Notes: generated from the sequence alone by a model not told the origin. DNA of 64,000 bases from Winogradskyella sp. (GCF_016744625.1 NZ_JADGDZ010000009.1:1-64000); one strand, 5' to 3'. Counted from the first letter of the stretch, positions 8,935 to 18,654 are shown. Numbers and translations are program-made.

Positions 8935-10773
8935 TTAATAATTTACATAGACCCAACCAACCAATGGTTGATAATTTGGGTCATTCAGGTTGAGAATGTA
9001 AAAATATGTTCCTACAGGTACAATATTTCCATGGTTGTTTAACCCTCTATTAATGATGCCAAACCAAGGTTTGTCATTATTTCCTTCAAAAACGATGTCT
9101 CCATAACGGTTGTAAATTTGTAATTCGTGTTCGGTAAAAATATCATACAAACCTTGAATGTTAAACCAATCATTGTAGCGATCATCATTTGGCGAAAACC
9201 CTTGTGGAACATATGGTGGACAATTTTCTACAATCAAATTAAATTGAAAAATCTCATAACATGGAGGACTGACAAGTCTCACAAAAATTGTTTCAGGATT
9301 TGATGAATTATTATAACTACTCGGAATTAAAATTTCATTTGACTGTGTTTCTAAATCTTCAAGAGAAAGATAAAAAGAGATATTGGCTTCATTATAATTT
9401 AAAGATTCTAGTGTGTCAAATAAATTATATGTTGAAGTTTCGAAACCTTCATTACAACCAATAAGGTTATTGAGGATTGTAATGTCAGGAATTATTAATA
9501 ATTCAATATCCTCAAAAATGATATTGTTATCTTCATTGGTTTCTGTAACGTTTCCAGTCATAGTTCCGTCATCATCAACTATCGCAATAACAGTTATATT
9601 AGCAACTGTATTTTCTGGAACTGTTACAATTGCAGAATTACTCTCACTAGCGTTAATAGCAATGTTATTTATTGTCTGGCTTTGACCAATTAAAAGACCA
9701 TCTAAATAAAATGCAATTTGAGTATTTGCAGGAAGAATCGCAGTACTATTAAAATTATTGACGGTATAAAAGAGTTCGATGCTATTATCACCGCAGTTTA
9801 CAATATTATCATCTATTACAATGGTTGCATCTGGTAGCTGACTATTTAAAACTGTAATGATATTGTTGATAATAATGAGATCAGCTCTATAATTTCCATC
9901 ACTATCTAATCCTCCTGTGGTTAGTTTGATGGAAACCTCTGTATCACCAATAGCAATGTTATTTTCAATGTTATAGACATCTAAATCTCCATTAAAAAAA
10001 GTGTTTGAATTAGTGAAGGTATTAGTACCATTGAATGCATTATCGGCTAAATTCAAAGGAGGATTGGATATAATATTGTTATTAATTGAAAGTGATTCAC
10101 CAAAATTGAGCGCATTATCTCCTTCCCAAGCCAAGAAACCAATTTTTGCACCTTCAGTATCTAAAACATTAACATCTGTTAATGTAATATTTATTTCAGG
10201 TATATTTCGATTAATAATTTCTAAACCTTGGTATAGGTTTATTTGATTTAAAGGAAGCGTATTGTCTTCGTAAATTACATAGATACTCCATCCTCCAAAA
10301 TTGGTTTTTCTTGAGCAATAACCTTGATTTGATAAAATGGAAGGGTTTATATCTGCGTCTGCAAATTGATAATTAACGTTTCCTTCACTAATAATTTGTT
10401 CGGTTATATCAGCGTAGCACGAAAAATAACTTAACTCACCAAAAATTCCGTCGTCATAAAATACATTATAAGTTTCCGCTGCAGTAATCTCTATACCATT
10501 TAATGTGACTTCATTATCTCCTAGACCAGATCCTGCCCAATATAGATAAGCTTTAACAACTGTAAGGCTTGGGTCTAAGGATAATGTTGCTTCAGAAGTT
10601 TCTAGAATAGTACAAAAATCGGAAACATTATTTTCACCTGGATTTAAAGTATTACCAATAGCTGTATAATCATACCTTCCATTGAATTGTTGAAATAAAG
10701 AAACGTCTTGTGCAAATAAAGAGATAGTTACACCAAACAAGAGAAAACATAATATGTACTGTGCTCTTTTCAA
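8935..10773 (-). CDS. T9SS type B secreted protein with CARDB-like domain (612 aa)
   Basis: The ATG at 10773 gives a signal peptide (MKRAQYILCFLLFGVTISLFAQ). Residues ~25-310 form a beta-rich domain with AYLYWAGSG and GWSIYVIYEDN motifs, like the DUF3344-type N-termini of other large secreted flavobacterial proteins. Residues ~315-430 (YTVNNFNSTAILPANTQIAF ... TETNEDNNIIF) resemble a CARDB cell-adhesion-related domain. One partial module of the neighbourhood type follows, then a C-terminal gliding-motility/T9SS type B domain (PQGFSPNDDRYNDWF ... IYNRYGD ... GTYFYIL). This sorting domain belongs to the subtype ending in GWVYVNY, unlike its neighbours, which end in HFTLKR. It lies 38 bp downstream of the 821-residue gene and may share its transcript. 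Confidence 0.8.
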   Translation of the reverse strand: MKRAQYILCFLLFGVTISLFAQDVSLFQQFNGRYDYTAIGNTLNPGENNVSDFCTILETSEATLSLDPSLTVVKAYLYWAGSGLGDNEVTLNGIEITAAETYNVFYDDGIFGELSYFSCYADITEQIISEGNVNYQFADADINPSILSNQGYCSRKTNFGGWSIYVIYEDNTLPLNQINLYQGLEIINRNIPEINITLTDVNVLDTEGAKIGFLAWEGDNALNFGESLSINNNIISNPPLNLADNAFNGTNTFTNSNTFFNGDLDVYNIENNIAIGDTEVSIKLTTGGLDSDGNYRADLIIINNIITVLNSQLPDATIVIDDNIVNCGDNSIELFYTVNNFNSTAILPANTQIAFYLDGLLIGQSQTINNIAINASESNSAIVTVPENTVANITVIAIVDDDGTMTGNVTETNEDNNIIFEDIELLIIPDITILNNLIGCNEGFETSTYNLFDTLESLNYNEANISFYLSLEDLETQSNEILIPSSYNNSSNPETIFVRLVSPPCYEIFQFNLIVENCPPYVPQGFSPNDDRYNDWFNIQGLYDIFTEHELQIYNRYGDIVFEGNNDKPWFGIINRGLNNHGNIVPVGTYFYILNLNDPNYQPLVGWVYVNY

Positions 10774-10811
10774 AGTTTTAGTTTGGTAGAACTAATTTAA
10801 GGTTTTTTAAG

Positions 10812-13277
10812 TTACCGCTTCAATGTAAAGTGATTGGTAAAGGTTCTACCATCTTGTAGTTTAACTTTAAACCAATAATCACTGGTAGGTAATTTAGCGC
10901 CATTGTAGATGCCATCCCAACCAGGACCAAGAGGGTCGAGTTCTTTTAAAAGCTTTCCGTAGCGATCAAAAATTAGAATTGCAGAATTCGTTTGAAATTG
11001 ATTATTTATGCCTTTGACTTGCCAAAAATCGTTGTCAGTATCATCATTTGGTGTAAAAAATTTAGGAAAACCAATAACAGAAACTAAATCTTCTATGACA
11101 CCACAGTTGTTTTTATCACGTACATAAATGGTATATAAACCTGGTTGTACATTATCAAAGGTGTTACTGTCATGGTAAGGCCCATTAATATCATCTAAAG
11201 CATATTCGTAATCTCCTTCACCACTTACAAACACAGATATAGAATTATTCTGCGAAGCATCTACAATTTGTATGTCTGTTATAGTCGCAATATTAGAAGG
11301 TAAAACACTAATAGTTCTGTCTTTAAAACACCCATCAGTATTAAAAACTCTTACAGAATAATTCCCTGGTGCATCAACTTCTATTGTAGCTGTATCTTCC
11401 CCTGTAGACCATTCGTAGGTATAATTACTAGGTGAATCATTAATTACACCACCATCTAAAACTATGGTTTGAGGTGAAAAGTTGAGACAGTAAAGGGTTT
11501 CGAATTCAGTTTCTATATTTGGCAATTCTAAAACGGTGAGTTCAATTTCGCTAATTCCGAAGCAGGCATTAGCATTTTCAACACGTGCATATATGGTCTG
11601 GTTATATGGAATTGTATTGGTAAACATTGTACCAAGTGCATTGGTTTCTAATAATGCATCTTCATAGGTTTCAAAATATTGCAAATCTAAACCTACAGGA
11701 GCACCAGCCAAAACAACAGCATTAGTGTCAGAAAGATTAAAGCTCATAAAGCCATCCTCAGTGCCATCAGTATCACATAATAGTAAGTTTGCATTGTTAG
11801 ATGAAGTTGTGCTAACTTCTAATGAAACTTCACTAAAATTAACACAACCTGAATTGGTGTTGGTGACTCTGGCATATACAATTTGTGGGTTAAAGAAGTT
11901 GTCGAATGAATTACCATCAATTGCATCTACTTGGTTTTCAGCATTAACTTGTGAAAGATAATATTCCACAGAGGCATCTGGATCATTATCAGTAATATCA
12001 TTAAATGCTTCAGTTATATTAAATGTTGTGAAGCCTTCAGGAATACCATCTTCATCACATTGTATAAGAGATATATCATTTGCAACAGGTTTACCTTGAA
12101 CAATAATATTAAATGATGTAAAAGCGACACAATCTAAATTTATATCTTCAATCCTAACAAATATTTCTGTAGGTGTAGGTGTAGTATTTATATAATCAGT
12201 AGGTAGAGAAGAAGTAGGCGTTTCTGCATCAGCTTGACTCAAATGGTATGAAATATTATAATTAGTTCCAAGAATACCATTAACAATCTCTTGTGTTTTA
12301 ATATCAAAATCGAATGTAGTCATACCGTTTTGATCATCACCATCTGTATCGTCATCACAAATTTCATAGTTTGTTGGAATATTGAAATTTGTTAAAGCAT
12401 TGATATTAATGTTAAAGTCATTTAAGATGAAACAATTTGTGGTTGTATTTTCAACTCTAATATAAACGGTTTGATTAGGTGAAGTATTATTGAAAACTTC
12501 TCCTAAAGGGTTTGCGTTAATATTTGCATCACTTTCAGAATTATGATAGGTTATAGCAACATCAGATTCACCATTAATAATATCTTGAGTTAAATCAGTA
12601 AGATTAATTTCAGTTATACTATCATTAAATGGAGCAAGATTATCGCAAATATCTATATCTGGTAAACTTGATGATGTAGGATTAGTAATTAAAGGGTTTG
12701 ATGGGTTATCGGGAAAGGAAGCAGTACCAGTCCATTCTATAGAAAAAGGACTAACACCAATTGGTCTATCGATGACTATAAAATAACTCTCACCTGCCAA
12801 AACATCTAATTGTCTCACAAAACTATTACCATCATTCCCAGGTCCTTCGTTAGTTTCTGTCTCTGTAGAATTTAATCCAGTAAGGTTATTTCCTTGGTTA
12901 GCCGCAGATGGATTTGTTGTAGAACATCTAATCGCTTGACCTATATTTCCACAGGCTACATTTGGTCCAAAAATAAAGAAATCATAATCTTCACTAATAC
13001 TTGTGCTTTCTGGAGTTAAAATAAAACCTAAAGTGCCAGAAGTAGCAATGCTTATCTCAAGCCAGATACTATTATTTTCTTGACTAGCACATGTATTAGA
13101 ATTACTTAATTCTTGTACACCAATTCCACTTACATCTAAGCTAAAATTAGAATTACCACAAACCGTTACAGAGTTCTGACAATCATTTGGTGCTTGCGCA
13201 TTACTTATGAAGGAAATGCAAAATAGGATGCATAATAGTATTATAGGTTTAGAAATAAGATTAGGGTTTATGTTCAT
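10812..13277 (-). CDS. T9SS type B modular protein (821 aa)
   Basis: The start at 13277 gives a signal peptide ending SFISNAQ around residue 28. The N-terminal domain (residues ~30-190: NDCQNSVTVCGN ... DYDFFIFGPNVACG ... YFIVIDRP) resembles the pre-peptidase-C-like or CUB-like entry domains found in many flavobacterial T9SS proteins. Four ~95-residue Cys-Asp...Gly-Cys modules follow, then the type B sorting domain (FPKFFTPNDD ... FDRYGKLL ... GWDGIYNG ... DYWF ... HFTLKR). It starts inside the last four bases of the upstream gene (ATGA overlap), so the two are translationally coupled. Its last third is identical in DNA to that of the upstream gene. The ligand is unknown. Confidence 0.83.
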   Translation of the reverse strand: MNINPNLISKPIILLCILFCISFISNAQAPNDCQNSVTVCGNSNFSLDVSGIGVQELSNSNTCASQENNSIWLEISIATSGTLGFILTPESTSISEDYDFFIFGPNVACGNIGQAIRCSTTNPSAANQGNNLTGLNSTETETNEGPGNDGNSFVRQLDVLAGESYFIVIDRPIGVSPFSIEWTGTASFPDNPSNPLITNPTSSSLPDIDICDNLAPFNDSITEINLTDLTQDIINGESDVAITYHNSESDANINANPLGEVFNNTSPNQTVYIRVENTTTNCFILNDFNININALTNFNIPTNYEICDDDTDGDDQNGMTTFDFDIKTQEIVNGILGTNYNISYHLSQADAETPTSSLPTDYINTTPTPTEIFVRIEDINLDCVAFTSFNIIVQGKPVANDISLIQCDEDGIPEGFTTFNITEAFNDITDNDPDASVEYYLSQVNAENQVDAIDGNSFDNFFNPQIVYARVTNTNSGCVNFSEVSLEVSTTSSNNANLLLCDTDGTEDGFMSFNLSDTNAVVLAGAPVGLDLQYFETYEDALLETNALGTMFTNTIPYNQTIYARVENANACFGISEIELTVLELPNIETEFETLYCLNFSPQTIVLDGGVINDSPSNYTYEWSTGEDTATIEVDAPGNYSVRVFNTDGCFKDRTISVLPSNIATITDIQIVDASQNNSISVFVSGEGDYEYALDDINGPYHDSNTFDNVQPGLYTIYVRDKNNCGVIEDLVSVIGFPKFFTPNDDTDNDFWQVKGINNQFQTNSAILIFDRYGKLLKELDPLGPGWDGIYNGAKLPTSDYWFKVKLQDGRTFTNHFTLKR
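10845..11874 (-). repeat. 1030-bp direct repeat, copy 1 (3' part of the 821-aa gene)
   Basis: Every line compared between 10845-11874 and 13307-14336 matches at a constant offset of 2462 bases, and the proteins encoded in the block are identical. Identity breaks sharply at both ends: at the final codons (RTFTNHF against RVFTSHF) and just after ...GGTGACTCTGGCA. It covers the last Ig-like module plus the sorting domain. A recent gene conversion or segmental duplication is inferred. Confidence 0.9.
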
Positions 13278-16200
13278 CGTTTGAGTGTAAAATGACTTGT
13301 GAATACTCTACCATCTTGTAGTTTAACTTTAAACCAATAATCACTGGTAGGTAATTTAGCGCCATTGTAGATGCCATCCCAACCAGGACCAAGAGGGTCG
13401 AGTTCTTTTAAAAGCTTTCCGTAGCGATCAAAAATTAGAATTGCAGAATTCGTTTGAAATTGATTATTTATGCCTTTGACTTGCCAAAAATCGTTGTCAG
13501 TATCATCATTTGGTGTAAAAAATTTAGGAAAACCAATAACAGAAACTAAATCTTCTATGACACCACAGTTGTTTTTATCACGTACATAAATGGTATATAA
13601 ACCTGGTTGTACATTATCAAAGGTGTTACTGTCATGGTAAGGCCCATTAATATCATCTAAAGCATATTCGTAATCTCCTTCACCACTTACAAACACAGAT
13701 ATAGAATTATTCTGCGAAGCATCTACAATTTGTATGTCTGTTATAGTCGCAATATTAGAAGGTAAAACACTAATAGTTCTGTCTTTAAAACACCCATCAG
13801 TATTAAAAACTCTTACAGAATAATTCCCTGGTGCATCAACTTCTATTGTAGCTGTATCTTCCCCTGTAGACCATTCGTAGGTATAATTACTAGGTGAATC
13901 ATTAATTACACCACCATCTAAAACTATGGTTTGAGGTGAAAAGTTGAGACAGTAAAGGGTTTCGAATTCAGTTTCTATATTTGGCAATTCTAAAACGGTG
14001 AGTTCAATTTCGCTAATTCCGAAGCAGGCATTAGCATTTTCAACACGTGCATATATGGTCTGGTTATATGGAATTGTATTGGTAAACATTGTACCAAGTG
14101 CATTGGTTTCTAATAATGCATCTTCATAGGTTTCAAAATATTGCAAATCTAAACCTACAGGAGCACCAGCCAAAACAACAGCATTAGTGTCAGAAAGATT
14201 AAAGCTCATAAAGCCATCCTCAGTGCCATCAGTATCACATAATAGTAAGTTTGCATTGTTAGATGAAGTTGTGCTAACTTCTAATGAAACTTCACTAAAA
14301 TTAACACAACCTGAATTGGTGTTGGTGACTCTGGCAATTATGATTTGAGGATTAAAATAATTTTCGAAAGCATCTGGATTAATAGCATTTTCTTGATTTT
14401 CCGCATCAGTTAGAGATGTATAGAATTCAATTGTTCTGTCGCTTATACCTTCTGTGACATCTTCTACAATTTGATTGATATTAAAAACTGTGAAACCTTC
14501 AGGGATACCATCTTCATCACATTGTAAAATGGATATATCATTTGCTATTGGTGCATCGTTTATAATTAACTCAAAACTCCCAGTACTGTAACATGTTGTA
14601 TTGCTTGTGTTTTCAATTCTAACAAAAATAGCTTCGTTAAAAGCATTCGTATTAGTGTAGCTTAGTGGCAGAGGAGAGATGTTGTCATCTGCATCGTCTT
14701 GGGTTGAATGAAATGTAATACTTGTTTGTGTTTCATCTTGAGTTCCACGAATTGTAGGTATTAAATTTCCTAATTCTATATTAACAATACCATCCATTAT
14801 ATCACCAGTATTATCACAAAATTCAATAGTGTTTAATTGTACAATCTGTGGTGTATTAAAGACTTCTAATTGAAAAGAGTTAATATCAAAGCAATTAGTA
14901 TTGTTATTATTATCTACTCGTACAAAAATTGTCTGGGGATTGCTGATGTTTGTATATGGAAAAGTAATTTCATTTTCACGAGTATTGGCATTATCTAAAG
15001 TTTCGAAATAGCGAACTGTATTTTCAGTCGAGTTTTGTGCTAATAAGACTTCAGAGTCTTTATAGGTAAAATCAAAAGCAAATAATCCGTCGTTACCAAT
15101 GTTGTCACAAACTATAACATCGGATAATGGATTTGCTATAGGAATTTCAAAAACACCAACCACAGCACTTCCTTCAATTGGGCAATCTCCATTATTAGGC
15201 TCTATATAGACTTCATAAAAACCAGGAGTATCGATAAATAATTGAGCAGAGGTTTCGGCTAAAGGCGCACCTTCAAAAGACCAAATGTAATCCGCTCCAG
15301 TAATATCTTCTGCTTGTAATGTGTATGTTTCGTTAGTACATAATTTCAAATCTGTGGTGCTTATGCCATTTTGAATAATATCAATTTCAGAATTAAATAA
15401 CGATTGAATGAATGGAGGTAAGCCAATACGACTTGTATTTCCTCCAAAACCAGTGACGTCCAAAAGAACACCTTGTTCTACATAATTGGTAGCCAAACCA
15501 TCAGCTTCGGGATTATTAATAACACCCAAATATCTGGCAGCATTTGTGTTTCCTGTAAAACTGAATTGTGCCCTATAGATACGTCGGTCTATACCTAATT
15601 GTAATGCACCTGCACTTATACTATTTGAAGTATGAATAACTTGAAGTGAATTAGGAATATCTATACTTTCTAAATTCCATTGTAATACTTGACTTGCACC
15701 ATTACCAGATGCACCAATGCCAACTGTAGCATATACTTTTCGATTCTCTGCTGAGAATTCAACACCATAAGGGCTATTATTATTTTGTACGCTATATAAT
15801 TCTATACTGTTAGATACTATTCCTGTATCATTATCAAAATCAAATAAATAAATGCCTCCACCTGCATCTCCAGCTGGTACTGTTGATTCTCCAAAATTAG
15901 CAGAAATAAGTTTACTGCCATCTGGTGAAGCTTTCAAATAACCTAAAGCATTTCGTCTGTAACCTTGTATTGGAATATTTGGTCCAACTGTAGAAATAAC
16001 TGGCGTTGAGTTTACACCATCTTCATCTATTTTAAATGCAAAGAATCTGTTTGTGAAATGTGTAATTACCCAAAAAGAAGTACAATCATCTGCTTTTACG
16101 GCAGTTATTTTTTCAGAACATTTAAAATCTACTTCTAAAGGGTTAGATGTGTCGTATGTTATTAATGGTATGTTTTTTTCAAGAGTATCAATACCTCCCA

Positions 16201-16660
16201 GTCCATTTGCATCTAAAATATTAACACGCGAATACATTAAACCATCATTAACACCATCATTAGCAGTTTCATTCGGGAAATTAGAAGAATTGTTGTGATG
16301 TGGTTCATCAACAGTAAATATGTAATAAAAATCTGAGTCTTGAGGTTTTGGTACAATGAGTCCTGAAGAAGTGCTCGAATCATCTCCTTTAAGACCAAAT
16401 CCATTGAGCATTACCTGATGATTTCTATTCCAAACAGTACTACCATCTGAATAAAACAGTAAGTTTCCATCAGCATCAGATATGGAGGTGCAGCCTTCTA
16501 ATGTACTCAATTGACCATCAATAACACCGTTTACAGTTCCTGTTTCTGCATCAAAACGAAGTCCAGCATTTTGTCCAAAATACCAAAAAGATGCCTCGTT
16601 CTGCCCAAATACTGAAGCACACGCAAAAAGTAATAGAAAAATTAAACCTATCTTTTTCAT
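13274..16660 (-). CDS. T9SS type B modular protein with N-terminal beta-propeller-like domain (1128 aa)
   Basis: The ATG at 16660 gives a signal peptide (MKKIGLIFLLLFACASVFGQ). Residues ~22-420 (ASFWYFGQNAGLRFD ... NLLFYSDGSTVWNRNHQVM ... GSKLISANF ... YGVEFSAENRKVYA) look like the WD40/YncE-type propeller common at the front of flavobacterial T9SS type B proteins. A PKD/Ig-like segment (YIWSFEGAPL) follows, then four Cys-Asp...Gly-Cys modules and the sorting domain ending HFTLKR. A propeller plus adhesive stalk suggests a carbohydrate- or protein-binding surface protein; this is inferred. It is the first gene of a minus-strand group with the 821-residue and probably the 612-residue genes. 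A -7 box lies about 100 bp upstream. Confidence 0.83.
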   Translation of the reverse strand: MKKIGLIFLLLFACASVFGQNEASFWYFGQNAGLRFDAETGTVNGVIDGQLSTLEGCTSISDADGNLLFYSDGSTVWNRNHQVMLNGFGLKGDDSSTSSGLIVPKPQDSDFYYIFTVDEPHHNNSSNFPNETANDGVNDGLMYSRVNILDANGLGGIDTLEKNIPLITYDTSNPLEVDFKCSEKITAVKADDCTSFWVITHFTNRFFAFKIDEDGVNSTPVISTVGPNIPIQGYRRNALGYLKASPDGSKLISANFGESTVPAGDAGGGIYLFDFDNDTGIVSNSIELYSVQNNNSPYGVEFSAENRKVYATVGIGASGNGASQVLQWNLESIDIPNSLQVIHTSNSISAGALQLGIDRRIYRAQFSFTGNTNAARYLGVINNPEADGLATNYVEQGVLLDVTGFGGNTSRIGLPPFIQSLFNSEIDIIQNGISTTDLKLCTNETYTLQAEDITGADYIWSFEGAPLAETSAQLFIDTPGFYEVYIEPNNGDCPIEGSAVVGVFEIPIANPLSDVIVCDNIGNDGLFAFDFTYKDSEVLLAQNSTENTVRYFETLDNANTRENEITFPYTNISNPQTIFVRVDNNNNTNCFDINSFQLEVFNTPQIVQLNTIEFCDNTGDIMDGIVNIELGNLIPTIRGTQDETQTSITFHSTQDDADDNISPLPLSYTNTNAFNEAIFVRIENTSNTTCYSTGSFELIINDAPIANDISILQCDEDGIPEGFTVFNINQIVEDVTEGISDRTIEFYTSLTDAENQENAINPDAFENYFNPQIIIARVTNTNSGCVNFSEVSLEVSTTSSNNANLLLCDTDGTEDGFMSFNLSDTNAVVLAGAPVGLDLQYFETYEDALLETNALGTMFTNTIPYNQTIYARVENANACFGISEIELTVLELPNIETEFETLYCLNFSPQTIVLDGGVINDSPSNYTYEWSTGEDTATIEVDAPGNYSVRVFNTDGCFKDRTISVLPSNIATITDIQIVDASQNNSISVFVSGEGDYEYALDDINGPYHDSNTFDNVQPGLYTIYVRDKNNCGVIEDLVSVIGFPKFFTPNDDTDNDFWQVKGINNQFQTNSAILIFDRYGKLLKELDPLGPGWDGIYNGAKLPTSDYWFKVKLQDGRVFTSHFTLKR
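13307..14336 (-). repeat. 1030-bp direct repeat, copy 2 (3' part of the 1128-aa gene)
   Basis: Partner of the block at 10845-11874. Outside the block the flanking modules are related but clearly diverged (for example QCDEDGIPEGFTVFNIN here against QCDEDGIPEGFTTFNIT), so the sequence identity inside the block is unexpectedly high for the pair as a whole. Confidence 0.9.
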
Positions 16661-16757
16661 AGTAACTTTGATGTATTACACACTAGTCAATACCATATAA
16701 CAACTAGAACTCAAAAAGTCCTAGTTTTAGTATTGAAAACTACATAGCAATAGCTAT

Positions 16758-16765
16758 CAAAGATA
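16758..16765 (-). promoter_or_regulatory. Putative -7 element TATCTTTG upstream of the 1128-aa surface protein gene
   Basis: TATCTTTG on the minus strand matches TAnnTTTG exactly and sits directly after the stop codon of the ABC permease gene, about 98 bases before the ATG at 16660. No convincing -33 TTTG was found, because that region is the 3' end of the permease gene. A longer 5' leader would result. Confidence 0.4.
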
Positions 16766-17593
16766 TTACAAATCTCTCTTTTTTAATAATCGATACGATA
16801 AAAAGATAAAAAGTGCAGTCCAACCTAGTACGACAGCAATCTCATACCAATGCAATGCATAGTCGTAGGCTAAGTCTCCTTTTTCTGGAAACTTTGTCAT
16901 TACAATACGTTGTGCTGGCTGATCAATAAGTTTATACATAGATTCTAAAGGCATAAAGTTCTTGACTTTAAATGCAGTGTCTGCGCTTCCAAAAGCTTCG
17001 TAGGCTCCCCAAAATACCAACCACTCAAAAATGTAAAGAATAACTAAGAAACCTAAAGCGAATGCAGAACGCTTTACTAACATACCAAAGAATAAACATA
17101 GACTGAAAAAACCAACAAGTTTAACAAAATATGCGAGTAAAAATTCTATTTCTCTAAAGATTATAGAAGCCTCAGTATAACTCGAGTAATAAAGTCCAAT
17201 TAAGAATGTAGCTAAACCTATTAAGACTGTAGCACATGCGGAAAAGAATATAATTGTATAGAATTTTGATAAGATGAATTCCTTTTTGCTAAGCCCATCT
17301 ATTAGATTTTGTTTTAAAGTTTTGTTGCTATATTCATTACCTATCATGCTTACTACAACAATAGCAAAGAAAAATTTAAAATACGATGCGAAAAATGTGG
17401 TAATATGCCAAATTATTGGAAAGTTAAAAATACCAAGTTCACCTAATTCTAGAGTAAAAAAACCAAAGAAATTAATCTTTATTGATGACAGAACTAAAAC
17501 CGTAAAAGGTAATATAAAGGATACAAAAATTAATATACGACTTACTTTATTAAGCCAAAGTTTTTGTAGTTCTAATTTTATAAGACGTAACAT
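16766..17593 (-). CDS. ABC-2 type transporter permease
   Basis: 275 residues with about six hydrophobic segments (near 20-40, 60-85, 105-140, 150-170, 180-200 and 245-270), the usual ABC-2 membrane-subunit layout. The cytoplasmic motif MIGNEYSNKTLKQNLIDGLSK after the second helix is typical of the family. It should form the membrane channel of an exporter with the ATPase encoded 35 bp upstream. The substrate cannot be told from sequence; relatives in Bacteroidota handle lipids, antibiotics or Na+. The start ATG at 17593 gives the expected MLRLIKLELQKLW beginning. Confidence 0.82.
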   Translation of the reverse strand: MLRLIKLELQKLWLNKVSRILIFVSFILPFTVLVLSSIKINFFGFFTLELGELGIFNFPIIWHITTFFASYFKFFFAIVVVSMIGNEYSNKTLKQNLIDGLSKKEFILSKFYTIIFFSACATVLIGLATFLIGLYYSSYTEASIIFREIEFLLAYFVKLVGFFSLCLFFGMLVKRSAFALGFLVILYIFEWLVFWGAYEAFGSADTAFKVKNFMPLESMYKLIDQPAQRIVMTKFPEKGDLAYDYALHWYEIAVVLGWTALFIFLSYRLLKKRDL

Positions 17594-17628
17594 ATGTTGA
17601 TTGGTTGTGCTTAATTCTTAAATAGGAA

Positions 17629-18546
17629 TTATGCTGTTTTTTGATTGATTTCTATAGTGTCAGTTAATTGCAAGAATTGCTCTTCTAGGCTTTCTTTTCG
17701 TTTTACAAGATGTGAAAGTAGAATGCCTTTGTCGAACATTAATTTATTAAAATCTGAAGCTGACATTGGTTCGTTTAAAAAAGCAGTGATTAACTCGTCT
17801 TCAACTTTAATATTTCCTATGTTTGAATGTGCTTCTAAAGCATTTAAAAGTTCTTTATGATTTTCAGCTTTTAATTCAAAAAAGCCGTGACTATTAATCA
17901 TTTCATCAACACGGCCAGAATATAATTTCTCACCTTTACGCAATACTACCACGTGTGAACATACTTTTTCAACTTCATCTAATAGGTGAGAAGCTAAAAG
18001 AATTGTTGTACCATTAGCAGCAATGTCTTTAATAATCTGTCTAATTTGATGAATGCCTTGAGGGTCTAAACCGTTTGTTGGCTCATCTAAAATTAGAATC
18101 TCAGGATCATTGAGTAACGCTGAAGCAATAGCTAAACGCTGTTTCATACCTAAAGAATATGTTCTAAATTTATGATCTTTTCTATCTAAAAGTCCTACAA
18201 GCTCTAATTTTTCTAAAATTTTACTTTGATCTACCGTTTTTATTCTACATACTAACTTTAAGTTCTGCTCAGCAGTCATGTAAGGATAGAAATTTGGTCG
18301 TTCTATAATAGCACCAACTTGTTTTAAGGCATCATGTGTTGTTATATTCCCATCAAACCAATGGAAGTCTCCATTAGTTTTGTTGACCACATTTAATACA
18401 ATGCCTAAGGTTGTGGATTTACCACTTCCATTAGGTCCTAAAATGCCGTAAACATTGCCTTTATTGATTGTGAAACTTAAGTCTTTAACAGCTGTAAGAT
18501 AGCCGAACTTCTTCGTGAGATTGTTGATTGTAAGGATTGGCTCCAA
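17629..18546 (-). CDS. ABC transporter ATP-binding protein
   Basis: The ATPase of the exporter, with Walker A GPNGSGKST, Q-loop region, signature SLGMKQRLA, Walker B ILILDEP and the H-loop in LLASHLLDE, followed by a ~90-residue C-terminal extension usual for ABC-2 exporters. The frame is open back to an ATG at 18603, but the extra N-terminus (MLNLFQYLVKP...) is encoded by a dispersed intergenic palindrome and does not look like protein. The TTG at 18546, giving (M)EPILTINNLTKKFG, matches the normal family beginning and was chosen. The longer form (18603 start) remains possible. Confidence 0.82.
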   Translation of the reverse strand: MEPILTINNLTKKFGYLTAVKDLSFTINKGNVYGILGPNGSGKSTTLGIVLNVVNKTNGDFHWFDGNITTHDALKQVGAIIERPNFYPYMTAEQNLKLVCRIKTVDQSKILEKLELVGLLDRKDHKFRTYSLGMKQRLAIASALLNDPEILILDEPTNGLDPQGIHQIRQIIKDIAANGTTILLASHLLDEVEKVCSHVVVLRKGEKLYSGRVDEMINSHGFFELKAENHKELLNALEAHSNIGNIKVEDELITAFLNEPMSASDFNKLMFDKGILLSHLVKRKESLEEQFLQLTDTIEINQKTA

Positions 18547-18582
18547 AGTGATTGATTTTAAATGGTTGATTGGTTTAACAAG

Positions 18583-18604
18583 ATACTGAAATAAATTCAG
18601 CACA
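18583..18604. repeat. Dispersed palindromic repeat remnant (CTGAA-ATAAA-TTCAG)
   Basis: The stretch holds CTGAA, five bases, TTCAG. On the minus strand it can be read as MLNLFQ, a false peptide that such repeats often produce when annotated in flavobacterial genomes. It is probably a fragment of the same repeat class seen at 38277-38430. Confidence 0.45.
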
Positions 18605-18654
18605 GGTTGGTTATGTAGGTAAGACGATTCTCTTCTTTATTTGTTACACTAAAA

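Noticed and set aside
16699..16724. Hairpin AACTAGAACT-CAAAA-AGTCCTAGTT in the leader of the 1128-aa gene
   Set aside because: It has one mismatch, no strong T run in the sense of the gene, and no match to a known leader structure. It may be chance in AT-rich DNA.
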